Source of the DNA: UBA7396 sp964404065
Lineage (GTDB): Bacteria > Patescibacteriota > Gracilibacteria > BD1-5 > UBA6164
Assembly: GCA_964404065.1 (NCBI GenBank)
Contig: CAYOIP010000022.1
Span: 1-18,136, forward strand
Direction: 5' to 3'
DNA length: 18,136 nt
The translations under genes and the position numbers were made by a program. The notes beneath the pieces are model-generated. The model saw only the letters and a program-made list of their open reading frames with translations, was not told the origin of the DNA and ran no database searches. This document shows positions 1 through 7,785 of this stretch, piece after piece. Position 1 is the first letter of the stretch. Each line of letters opens with the position of its first letter.

Positions 1-438
1 GATAGAATAAGTGATGCTCAGGAATTAGTTCATAAAACTGACCCAAATAAAATAGATACTGATGGAGATAATTATACAGATTATGAAGAAGTTTTTAACT
101 CTTGGTTGCCACTTGATAATCATATATGACCGAATCAAAATCCAAGAACAGAAATTCCAAAAGATATTTTAGAAAAAGTGAAACTTCAAAAAAAATCTAA
201 AGAATTTTGTGAAAAAGAAAATTTTATGACAACAAAAGTTTCAAAAGATAGCTGACTTTTATCGTCTTGATTTGGAAATGAACTTTTTATAGAAACGATG
301 AAAAAGATTTCAAACTATATAAATAAGACCTCAAAAGAAAGTTTTTTGACAATATTTTTTATAGTAGTTTGACTTTGATTTGTGCATGCTATGTGACCAG
401 GACACTCAAAAAGTCTTTTAATTTCATATATTTTTTAG
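1..438 (+). CDS. NicO-family nickel/cobalt transporter, 5' portion (partial, runs in from outside the window)
   Basis: Open from base 1 in frame 1 with TGA read as Gly, ending at TAG 436-438. About residues 13-32 hold a DPNKIDTDGDNYTDYEE stretch that looks like a thrombospondin-type-3 / EF-hand-like Ca-binding repeat. A hydrophilic linker follows, then a membrane segment with GFVHAMGPGHSKSLLISY. That is the first-helix signature of NicO (RcnA-like) Ni/Co exporters, which normally read H-A-x-G-P-G-H-x-K. The frame ends abruptly just after this helix, and the rest of the transporter continues in the -1 frame from the T6 run at 431-436. The full gene is therefore best seen as 1-989 with a frameshift. 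The transporter would sit in the cytoplasmic membrane with the Ca-repeat part outside. Family call is good; the metal is inferred from the family only. Confidence 0.72.
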
Positions 439-989
439 ATAAAAATAAAAATTTTTTAGACTGACTTTTATATATAACAATTTTTACTATTACACATTTG
501 ATAGATATAGTTTTACTTTTTTTAGTTACAAAAGTTTTTATCTCATTTTATGATATTTCAAATTATATGCTTTATATTCAAAGAATTTCTTTGATAATAG
601 TTTTAGTTTTTAGTTTGTATTTGATTTTTAGAGCATATAAAAACTTGAAAATCCCTCCTCGCCTACCGAGTCCTCCCTTTGAAAAAGGGAGAAATAAAGG
701 TATTTCTTGATCAATTATGTTATGATTTGTTGCATGACTTGCTCCTTGTAGTTTTGGTTGGAGTATATTTTTACTTTTATTTTCTATGTGAAGTTTTTCA
801 CTAATTCTTCCTATGATTCTTGCTCTTTGAATATGAATATTTTTATGTTTGATGGTAGTTTTGATCCTGACTTTTATACTTAGAACAAAAGTTTTTGAGA
901 AAATAAATTTATTTTCAAAATATTCTTCTTTAGTATCAAGTATTATATTATTTTTCCTTAGTATTTACTTAATTACTTTAATATATTAA
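439..989 (+). CDS. NicO-family nickel/cobalt transporter, 3' portion (-1 frame continuation)
   Basis: Frame 3 continues the transporter after the T6 run and ends at TAA 987-989. No ATG lies near its beginning; the first alternative start is TTG at 498, in mid-helix, so it is a continuation rather than an independent gene. It contains the membrane segment around THLIDIVLLFLVTKVF, then ISLIIVLVFSLYLIFRAYK, a polar loop, and GFVAGLAPCSFGWSIFLLL. The last matches the second NicO signature (G-L-x-P-C-x). Two more hydrophobic helices close the protein. The polar loop, where RcnA-type proteins carry a metal-binding stretch, is here encoded by a GC-rich repeat copy (651-690) and reads PPRLPSPPFEKGRNKG. 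The frameshift may be a sequencing indel, a pseudogene mutation or slippage. Confidence 0.66.
651..690. repeat. GC-rich palindromic repeat copy inside the transporter gene
   Basis: A C-rich left half (cccTCCTCGCCTACC type) is followed by CTCCCTTT-gaaa-AAAGGGAG, an 8-bp-arm hairpin. Composition and word content match the elements at 13860-13888 and 14563-14657 and contrast with the A/T-rich surroundings. It is translated in frame within the loop between two membrane helices. Confidence 0.5.
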
Positions 990-1006
990 AAAACTTAAAA
1001 ATAAAT

Positions 1007-1034
1007 TTGAAAAAAAAGATTTATCATATATTAT
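1007..1034 (+). promoter_or_regulatory. Candidate promoter upstream of hisS
   Basis: TTGAAA at 1007-1012, a 16-nt spacer and TATTAT at 1029-1034. It lies before, not after, the hairpin at 1048-1085, so a transcript from it would carry that hairpin in its leader. AT-rich sequence makes chance matches likely, so this is tentative. Confidence 0.4.
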
Positions 1035-1047
1035 ACCTTTAGTTGCT

Positions 1048-1085
1048 AAAATCTTCTCCAAATAAAAGGGGAGATTTTATTTTTC
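1048..1085 (+). terminator. Rho-independent terminator (or attenuator) before hisS
   Basis: Arms AAAATCTTCTCC and GGGGAGATTTT pair with two G-U pairs around an A-rich loop, followed by a T-rich tract. It lies 59 nt after the transporter stop and about 25 nt before the hisS ATG. It can end the transporter transcript or act in the hisS leader. Confidence 0.7.
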
Positions 1086-1107
1086 TTATTTGCTTAATAA
1101 AATTTAT

Positions 1108-2433
1108 ATGGAAACTCCAAAAAAAGTTAGATGAATGCAAGACATTTTACCTGAAAACCATTTATATCATACATTTTTAAAAAAAGTTTTTAGACATGAA
1201 TTTCGTAAAAATTGATTTAAAAGAATCTCAACACCAATTCTAGAGCATAAAGAATTATTTACTTGAGCTTTATGAGAATGAACAGACATAATTGATAAAG
1301 AAATGTATTGTCTAACAGATAGAAAGGGAAGAGAACTTGTACTAAAACCAGAAACAACAGCTCCAGTTATGAGAGCATATATAGAAAATGATTTACAATC
1401 AGAGCCACAACCAGTTTTTTTGTATTATGTTGAGCCACATTTTAGATATGATAGACCACAAAAATGAAGATATAGACAACATTTTCAAGTTTGAGCTGAA
1501 ATTATCTGAGAGTCAGATCCTATTTTGGATGCGCAACTTATATTTATTTGATATAAAGTTTTAAATAAAATAGGTCTAGAATGAGATTTTAAAGTAAAAA
1601 TTAATTCTATTTGAACTTTAAAAGATAGACAAAAATATATTGAAGAACTTAGAAGTTTTTATGAAAATAAAAAACATATTTTGTCTGAAGATGCATTAAT
1701 TAAATTAAGTAAGAATCCTTTAAGACTTTTAGATACAAAACTAGAAGATGAAATAATTTTAGCAGATTCTGCTCCAAAAATCACAAAATTTCTAAAAAAA
1801 GATTCTTTAGAACACTATAAAAAAGTAAAAGAATATTTAGATTTACTTTGAGTTCCATATGAAGAAGATCATAAGCTAGTTAGATGACTTGATTATTATA
1901 CTCATACAGTTTGGGAATTTGCAGATGCAACTTGAAGAAATCAGTGATCTTTTGGTTGATGATGAAGATATGATATGTTATCTAAAAAACTTTGACATCC
2001 AGATGAAATTCCAGCAGTTGGTATGTGAATGTGAATGGAAAGAATGGTTGAAGCATTAATTGATAAGTGAGTAATTCTAAAGGATAAAGATAAAATAGAT
2101 TTGTATTTCATCCAACTTTGAGATGAAGCAAAAAAAATAGTTCTACCACTTTCTCTAGAAGCTCGTGAAGCATGAATAAACACCCTTTCATCACTTTGAA
2201 CTCCTTCGCTAAAAGCTCAAATGAAAAAAGCAAATAGACTAAATGCTAGATATGTAGTTATGGTTGGTATCATGGAAGCAAGTTCAGGAATATATCAAGT
2301 AAGAGATATGGTCGCTTGAACTCAAGAAGAAGTAAAAAAAGAGAATTTGATAGAATATATAAAAAGTAAAGTTTGAGAAAATTGACTTGATTTTTATTGT
2401 CCAGCTAAAGATTTTATGAAAAAAGTTGATTAA
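1108..2433 (+). CDS. hisS: Histidine--tRNA ligase (class II)
   Basis: 441 aa from ATG 1108 to TAA 2431. It charges tRNA-His with histidine in the cytosol. Class II motif 2 is visible as FRYDRPQKGRYRQ from residue 112. The HisRS-specific LVRGLDYYTHTVWEF begins at 257, placing the catalytic Arg at 259, and GGGGRYD lies at 283-289. A C-terminal anticodon-binding domain follows (from DLYFIQLGDEA). Length is close to the usual 420-450. Many conserved glycines are TGA, including the one in RGLDYY and three of the four in GGGGRYD, which is the clearest local proof of UGA=Gly. The motif 2 loop reads QHFQ where most bacterial enzymes have QFHQ. No Shine-Dalgarno precedes the ATG. It stands alone between two hairpins. 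Confidence 0.97.
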
Positions 2434-2440
2434 AAAATAA

Positions 2441-2467
2441 AAAAATCTCATTTGAGATTTTTTTATT
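2441..2467. terminator. Bidirectional terminator between hisS and toxin 1
   Basis: AAAAATCTC (2441-2449), loop ATTT, GAGATTTTT (2454-2462), then a T-rich tract. It starts 8 nt after the hisS stop. The A-run on the left also lets it end the leftward transcript of the toxin gene. Confidence 0.85.
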
Positions 2468-2474
2468 TTTTTCG

Positions 2475-2831
2475 TTAGAATTCAGTAAAATTATTATCTT
2501 TTATGTCAATAGAATGTACTTCAAATAATTTTAATGCTTTAGTTTTAATATTTTCCCAAATCATATTATATCAATAAATCTTATCATTTTTATCAGTAAT
2601 AAAAATTGGAATTAGTAAATCATTTAATTTATCAATTACAACTAATAGTCTCACTGATTTATTACAAAAATTAAATTTTAATTTCATAAAAGGTCTATTT
2701 AAATAAAATCCCTTTTTTATAATAACTTTGTACAATAAAGAACTAAGTTTTATTAAATTACAAGATGAATAATTTTTTCAAACAAACTTTTTAAAATCGT
2801 TTTCAAAAGTTTTTGTGATTATTATTTTCAT
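2475..2831 (-). CDS. Putative RelE/ParE-like toxin (module 1)
   Basis: 118 aa, ATG at 2831, stop TAA at 2477-2475. It begins MKIIITKTFENDFKKF, the strand-helix opening common in RelE/ParE mRNA-interferase-like toxins. It ends with a beta-rich section (SVRLLVVIDKLNDLLIPIFITDK) that fits the same fold. Its start overlaps the antitoxin-like gene by 10 nt, so the two are translationally coupled. If it is a toxin of this class it would cleave mRNA on the ribosome or act on gyrase, but no catalytic residue can be named from sequence alone. The call rests on gene order, size and fold-like pattern, so the family is tentative. Confidence 0.55.
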
Positions 2832-3019
2832 AAAAATCTTGAATTAAGAGTACTTTGAAATTGTTTAAATTCTTTAGAGTTTAATATATCTTGTTCTTCT
2901 TTATCACTAAAACTTTCTATTTCTACACTTGAGTCCAAATAATCATTTAAAACTCATTTAGAGTTCATTATCTCAAGAAAATCATAAACTGAAACCTTTT
3001 TTATATCTAAAGTTGTCAT
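2822..3019 (-). CDS. Putative antitoxin (module 1)
   Basis: 65 aa, ATG at 3019, stop TAA at 2824-2822. Small and acidic (MTTLDIKKVSVYDFLEIMNS start, then many Glu/Asp), upstream of and overlapping the toxin-like gene. The opening resembles the antitoxin-like proteins at 15405 and 17603, which also start MTT and have a short strand before a D/E-L-Y/L helix. Under the standard code it would stop at the TGA of an ATGA overlap; with TGA read as Gly it runs two codons further (G-K) to TAA. No DNA-binding domain is recognised with certainty. Confidence 0.55.
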
Positions 3020-3050
3020 ATTTCCAAAAATTAATATTAAATTTATTTTC

Positions 3051-3078
3051 ATTATATTAATCATGATTTAAAAATCAA
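3051..3078 (-). promoter_or_regulatory. Promoter for toxin-antitoxin module 1
   Basis: On the minus strand: TTGATT (3078-3073), 16-nt spacer, TATAAT (3056-3051), ending 32 nt before the antitoxin ATG. The -35 box lies inside the 49-nt direct repeat that follows module 2. Confidence 0.55.
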
Positions 3079-3118
3079 CAAAAAACATTCCGCAATATTG
3101 CGGAATGTCTTTTTTATC
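3070..3118. repeat. 49-nt direct repeat, copy A: perfect 22-bp palindrome terminator plus a -35 box
   Basis: The palindrome at 3086-3107 (CATTCCGCAAT and its exact complement) is flanked by A-run on the left and T-run on the right, so it can terminate in both directions. On the minus strand it follows toxin 2 directly and is followed by TTTTTTGTTGATT. The same 49-nt unit recurs at 3688-3736 with about three differences. Confidence 0.85.
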
Positions 3119-3433
3119 TTATAAGTATTTTTGTAATTCCTTAAGTATTTCTCAGAAAGTAATATTTTCTTTTTCAGTTTTAGAATATATAATAAAAGGC
3201 ATAATTTTATTTTCTTTTATTTTTACTAATAATATAATTCTAAATCATCAACTTTTTCAAGATAATAATGATGAATTTTTCATTCTAAATTTATAGATTC
3301 ATTTTCATAAATGTTTTCCATTTTGAATAGAAAAAGTTTTTTTAAAATCTTGAAAATCATCATTAATATATTTATACTTTTTTGATAATTCTTGAATTTG
3401 TTTTAAAAAGATATCTTTGACAATAAATAACAT
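3119..3433 (-). CDS. RelE-family toxin (module 2)
   Basis: 104 aa, ATG at 3433, stop TAA at 3121-3119. It contains LGKGIYKFRMKN, then GKSGGFRIILLVKIKENKIMPFIIYSKTEKENIT near the C terminus. The K-S-G-G-F/Y-R-x-I strand followed by a strand ending in Y-x-K-x-E-x-E is typical of RelE/HigB-type ribosome-associated mRNA endonuclease toxins. Residue length is normal for the family. It lies 2 nt downstream of a 63-aa antitoxin gene. Several glycines, including those in the GKSGG motif, are TGA, so it looks broken if read with code 11. The stop codon abuts the repeat/terminator unit. Confidence 0.72.
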
Positions 3434-3435
3434 AC

Positions 3436-3627
3436 TTATATTTTTATGGAATTAAGTACATCATCTAACTCTTTTGATTGCAGAATTTGTTTTCTTAATT
3501 TTTGGTCTTGAAGTTCTTCTTTATACTCTTCAAAAACTCTAGATAATAAAAAAGATAGAGTTTCTTTATCAATATTCCTCAATAATCTTTCATTTTTTGT
3601 ATCTATATCAAGTTGAATAGTGACCAT
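3436..3627 (-). CDS. Antitoxin of module 2
   Basis: 63 aa, ATG at 3627, stop TAA at 3438-3436, with no internal TGA. It begins MVTIQLDIDTKNERLL, a short beta strand, then a charged helical stretch (LSFLLSRVFEEYKEELQDQKLRKQIL). A DNA-binding strand plus a toxin-wrapping helix is a typical small-antitoxin plan. Gene order (antitoxin first, 2-nt gap to the RelE-like gene) and size support the role. It would neutralise the toxin and repress its own promoter at 3656-3682; the last point is inference. Confidence 0.65.
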   Translation of the reverse strand: MVTIQLDIDTKNERLLRNIDKETLSFLLSRVFEEYKEELQDQKLRKQILQSKELDDVLNSIKI

Positions 3628-3655
3628 AATTTCTAAATTAAATATTAATAATTTT

Positions 3656-3682
3656 ATTATATGTATTTATAAACAAAATCAA
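3656..3682 (-). promoter_or_regulatory. Promoter for toxin-antitoxin module 2
   Basis: On the minus strand: TTGATT (3682-3677), 15-nt spacer, TATAAT (3661-3656), 29 nt before the antitoxin ATG. The 15-nt spacing is the same as at several other promoters here. Confidence 0.6.
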
Positions 3683-3687
3683 CAATA

Positions 3688-3736
3688 AAAAATCAACAAA
3701 AAAACATTCCGCAATATTGCAGAATGTTTTTTTATC
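3688..3736. repeat. 49-nt direct repeat, copy B: terminator palindrome after the pilin gene
   Basis: Same unit as 3070-3118. The 22-bp palindrome at 3705-3726 has one changed base (A for G at 3721). It lies 18 nt after the pilin stop on the minus strand and is followed there by a T-run, so it ends the pilin transcript. With copy A it brackets module 2. Confidence 0.85.
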
Positions 3737-3754
3737 GGTTAGATTCAAAAAATA

Positions 3755-4516
3755 TTAGTAAGCAAAAACAGTTGTACTTATTGGATTTGTTCCATCACCA
3801 ACTAGGTAAGAAACTTCGGCTCAGTTATTTAATAAAAGTCAAGTTACCGCACCACCAACTGAAGCCGTTGTAATATTCACAGTTATTGTTGCTAAGTCTC
3901 TTGATATTGCAGTTATTTCTCATACTCAATCAGTAGTATCATTTATTGTGACTATATCTCCTTTTTTTAAAAATCCAAGATTATTAGTTGCAGTAAATGT
4001 TTGTGTTCATAATGCTATTCAAGATATAGTACCAGTTACTTCTGTAGTTCATCTAGCAGTATAATTTCAAAGTACATAATTTTCTTGTGTACCATCTACT
4101 TCTTTTACTGCAGCAAGTTGGTATACTCAACCAGCTCTAGTTGTTGCTGCTATAGAATATCATACTTTATCAAGAGGATCTTTAAAAGAATCAGCATTTC
4201 CTCAAACTATTGTATGATTAACAGTTCCTCAAACATATTCTCAAGCACTAAAAGTTGCAATAGTTTCTCATGCTAAATTACCAGCAACAACACGAGTTGC
4301 ATCAGAAGTAACAACACTAGTTAAACTTACTCATTCTGCGACTTTAACCTCAATTGATTTTACAATAGAATTTAAATCAGAAGCTCTTTTTGAGTTTCTA
4401 GCATCTTTTGTATATCCTTGGAAAGAGATAAAAGCAATAGTAGCTAGAATAGCTAAAATAGTAATAACGATAATCAACTCAACAAGAGTAAATCATTTTG
4501 TATTTGTACTTTTCAT
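3755..4516 (-). CDS. Type IV pilin (prepilin with N-terminal methylation motif)
   Basis: 253 aa, ATG at 4516, stop TAA at 3757-3755. A short 8-residue leader (MKSTNTKG) precedes the prepilin peptidase site G|FTLVELIIVITILAILATIAF, with Glu at +5 and a long hydrophobic helix that packs in the fibre core. The body is Gly/Thr/Ala-rich (for example GDGTNPISTTVFAY at the end) and probably beta-rich. The Gly before the cleavage site is a TGA codon. It lies just downstream of pilC but has its own promoter (4569-4596) and terminator (3705-3726), which fits a highly expressed major pilin. The first ~35 mature residues are nearly the same as those of the LamG-bearing pilin at 16090. Confidence 0.92.
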
Positions 4517-4568
4517 AAATAAAAAAGTTATAAAATAAAAATATAAATGTTGCGAAAACAACGATTAT

Positions 4569-4596
4569 ATTATATATAAAAAATCAAAAAAGTCAA
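4569..4596 (-). promoter_or_regulatory. Promoter of the type IV pilin gene
   Basis: On the minus strand: TTGACT (4596-4591), 16-nt spacer, TATAAT (4574-4569). A second TATAAT follows five bases further on. It sits in the 143-nt gap between pilC and the pilin, after the pilC terminator, giving a leader of about 45 nt. Confidence 0.65.
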
Positions 4597-4632
4597 AATA
4601 TATGAAGCTTTTTATTGATTTATTTTCAATAT

Positions 4633-4672
4633 AAAAAAAAACTGCAGAAAATCAAGTTTTTACAGTTTTTTT
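4633..4672 (-). terminator. Terminator at the end of pilC
   Basis: On the minus strand, AAAAACTGTA pairs with TGCAGTTTTT (one G-U pair) across a loop and is followed by a T-run. The 5' arm contains the last pilC codons and its TAA. It closes the pilus assembly operon. Confidence 0.7.
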
Positions 4673-5871
4673 GCGATTTCTCAAAGTTTGAAAAATGGAA
4701 GCATAATAGCAATTACTATAGTTCAAACTAAAGCTCAAACAATTATTATGATAAATGGTTCTAGCATAGATGCTAGGTTTCATATATATCTTTTTAGCTC
4801 ATAAGAATAATTATTTCATATCTTTTTTAAACTTTCAGCTAGTGTTCAAGTTTCTTCTCATGTATTTACTATATAGGCAAATTCTTCAGGGAAAAGCTTA
4901 TTTAAATAAATATTTGTATCGTATTCTAGATTTAGTCCAAGTGATTTTGAAATAGTTAATCAGCTTTCTACTTCGTTTTTTACTCTTACAACTTCTCTTT
5001 TATAGTGTATATTTGGGACAACTTGACTGGCAGTTTTTAGCGCGTCTAAGAGTAAAACTCAAGACTCCATCAAAAGAGAGAAAGAGTTTATAAAATAGAT
5101 TATATTTGATTGCCTTATTATGTGTCAGAAAATAGGTAAGTTTATTGCAACATATCATAAAAATAATTCTCAAATATGTAAGCTTTTTAATATTCTTAAA
5201 AAAACAAAAAATCAAATTATTATTAATATGATTAAATACCACTCACTTCTAAAAAAATCTGATATATTTATTACTACTTGAGTTAAGTAAGGTAATTCAG
5301 TCTGAGTTTGTGCAAAACTTTCAGTAACTTTTGGTATGATAAAAACCATCATAAAAGTTACCATAGAAAAAGTTAATGTAAGCAAAATAACTGGATAAAT
5401 CAAAGCTCATTTTACTTTTCATTTTAGTTCTATATTTTCAAGTAATTTTTTATCAATTTCTGATAATATTTTTCATAAATTTCAAGTTTTTTCTCAAACT
5501 CAAACAAGTGCTACCAAAAGTGTGTCAAATACTTTTGGATATTGCATCATTGACTCACTTATTCAAATACCATAATCAATATTTACTTTTATTTCTGTGG
5601 CAATTTTTTTTAAATATGGATTTTTTGTTTGCTTTACAAGTATATTAAAAGCTCATTTTATATCTATTCAAGAATTTATAAAAATAGAAAGTTTATTTAT
5701 AAATTGCCATAATTCCTTTGGTGAAACACTATTAAAAAGGCTTACATCAAAAGTTAAACCTTGTTTTTGAGTTCTTTTATTTTTCAATCATTTTTGTGCT
5801 TTTTGTAATAAATCTAAAAATTTTTTATTATCAAAATTTCCATATTTATCAAAGAAATTATTTCAAAACAT
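4660..5871 (-). CDS. pilC: Type IV pilus inner-membrane platform protein PilC (T2SS F family)
   Basis: 403 aa, ATG at 5871, stop TAA at 4662-4660. Two T2SSF repeats are visible. The first (about 53-180) has LSIFINSGIDIKGAFNIL and VGEKTGNLGKIL. The second (about 255-395) has SFSLLMESGVLLLDALKTA and NTGEETGTLAESL. Membrane helices lie near 155-180, 211-226 and 370-394, the usual three of PilC/GspF. It is the inner-membrane platform on which PilB turns to add pilins. It starts 20 nt after the phosphatase gene in the same transcript. Under the standard code it breaks into many pieces; with TGA=Gly the length is normal. Confidence 0.95.
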
Positions 5872-5891
5872 AAATTAAATAAATTAAATTT

Positions 5892-7778
5892 TTATACATT
5901 TCAGTCTTTAGATATGATATTTGAACACTCACTTATTACAGTTTCAAAATCTCATTTTTTATATAATTCATAAAGTATATTGTATTTATCATGAATTTTT
6001 TTATCTTTTTGTTTTATTTTAAAGTTATTTTCATTATCTAGCGCTTTTTTTAGATAGAAATTTATTTTCTTATGAATATATCATTCTTTTATATATCTTA
6101 TACAATCTTGTTTTAGTTTTGGTAATTCTCAAGTTTTATATAATACATCTAGAGATTTTATAATATTTTTTAGAGCATTTTCTTTCTGTATTTTTTGTAT
6201 TTCTTCTCTTATTTCCTCTAATGATTTTCAAACTATTTTCTTTTTATATTTTTTATCAAGTCATTCTTTTATAATAATTTTTTCAACTTCATCTTCTTTT
6301 TCTAACACCTGTTTATTAAAATCTCTTTTTAGTAAAAGTAGAGTTACATCATCGTTGTAATTTGCTTTTCATCAAGTCCAATTTTTTAAATCTTCAATAA
6401 ATCTTTTATGTATTTCCTCTAGAGAAAATTTAGGATTTTTTCAAAATTCTTCTAATTTTCTTGCTATTCTATCAATAGAATACATTTGATTTTCTTCACT
6501 TTTTGCTTCTACTATTCAATCAGTATAAGAAATAAGTATATCTCAATCATCTAAAGTTATAATCTTTTTCTTTATATTTAGAATATCTTTTATAATTCTT
6601 ATTCAAGCAGCAAGTCATCCAGGAATTATTTTTTCAACAGTTTGAGAGCTTTTCCTAAATACAAATATTGGCTCATGTCACATTCAAATAAACTCAACTT
6701 CATTAGGATTATTTTTATTTATATTGAAAAATATTGATGTGATAAAATTTCAACTTTTTAATTCTTGCTTTAAAGAATTATTTATTTCCATTACAATTTT
6801 TTCTATTTTTTCACTTCAAGATATTTCGTGAAATTTTTTTGTCATTTGACTTATAATAAATCAAGCTCTTATTCAGTGTCCGGTTGCATCTCAGATAAAA
6901 AAACTATAATTATTTTTTCCAGCGTGAAATCATAATGAGTCTCAAGATATTTTATCAGCTCACATTATTTTTCAATAAAGCTCAAATCAATTTATTTTTT
7001 CATTTGATATTTCTCTTGAGATTCAAGAATGAATTTGATCAAGTTTTGATTTTGCAACTAAATCATTTTTTTCATTGTGAGATTGAAGTAAAAGATCAAT
7101 TTCTTCAATAAGTCTTTTTTCTTTTAATCTTTTTTTAAAATTTCAGTAAAAATTCAGTTTATGTTTAAGTTTTTGAAATAAACTTAATTCGTCTTTTTTT
7201 AAATCTTCTTCAAATTGATTATTTTTAATTTCTCATATTAATTCTTGAGCTTCCTTTAGAGCATCTTTTTTAATTTCTTTTTGTTTCTTTTCTTTGTATT
7301 TTTCAAGTCTTTTGTTTATTATTTTCTTTTGATCATTTACGAAATTTATTATTTGTAAGTCATTTAAGTTTTTTTCTAAAAAATTATTTACAAGTGAAAT
7401 CGCTTCGTCAAAATTTCAAACTTCACTTAACTCTATTACTTTTTTTGTTATAAATTTTATTTCTTCTTTTTTTCTTTTTTTATCAAGTTTTATTTGATGG
7501 TTTTTTCTTTTTTTATTATTTTCTTCTCTTAATTTTTCTAATTTTTCAATTTTTTTCTTAAATTTCTCTAATTCTTCTTTCTTCTTTTTTTCCTCAACAT
7601 TTTCTATAAATATTTTAAAAGATTCATTTTCTTTTTCAATTACTTCATTTATAGCTTTTTCAGCTTTTGTAAACTCCTCAAATAATATAAAATCTTCAAT
7701 AACTTTTAAAACGTTATTGAAGTTTGTTATTTCATCAGTATTTATGTTTTTTTTCTTTTTTCTAAATATGAAGAACAT
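5892..7778 (-). CDS. SpoIIE/RsbU-type PP2C Ser/Thr phosphatase with long coiled-coil N terminus
   Basis: 628 aa, ATG at 7778, stop TAA at 5894-5892. Residues 1 to ~260 are extremely Lys/Glu-rich and helical, probably a coiled coil. The phosphatase domain (~270-485) shows the metal-binding pattern of SpoIIE/RsbU enzymes: GADKISGDS (Asp280), GDATGHG (Asp297, in place of the usual GDVSGHG), TDGIVEA (Asp420) and NDDVTLLLL (Asp476/477). Residues ~486-628 are a second charged helical tail. No membrane segment or sensory domain is recognised. It lies 7 nt after pilB and 20 nt before pilC, inside the pilus operon. That suggests it acts on a phosphoprotein linked to pilus assembly; the target is unknown and no partner kinase or anti-sigma-like gene lies in the window. 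Confidence 0.85.
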
Positions 7779-7785
7779 ATGTTAT

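Noticed and set aside
498..710. Separate small membrane protein starting at TTG 498
   Set aside because: It is the middle of the frameshifted NicO transporter, starting inside a membrane helix and continuing past a TGA-Gly to 989.
3086..3726. CRISPR-like array made by the repeated palindromes
   Set aside because: Only two copies, about 620 nt apart with genes between them, and each sits at a transcript end.
4085..4276. Cys/Ser-rich small plus-strand protein
   Set aside because: Antisense shadow of the pilin gene, whose repeated Gly/Thr codons create Ser/Cys on the other strand; no promoter.
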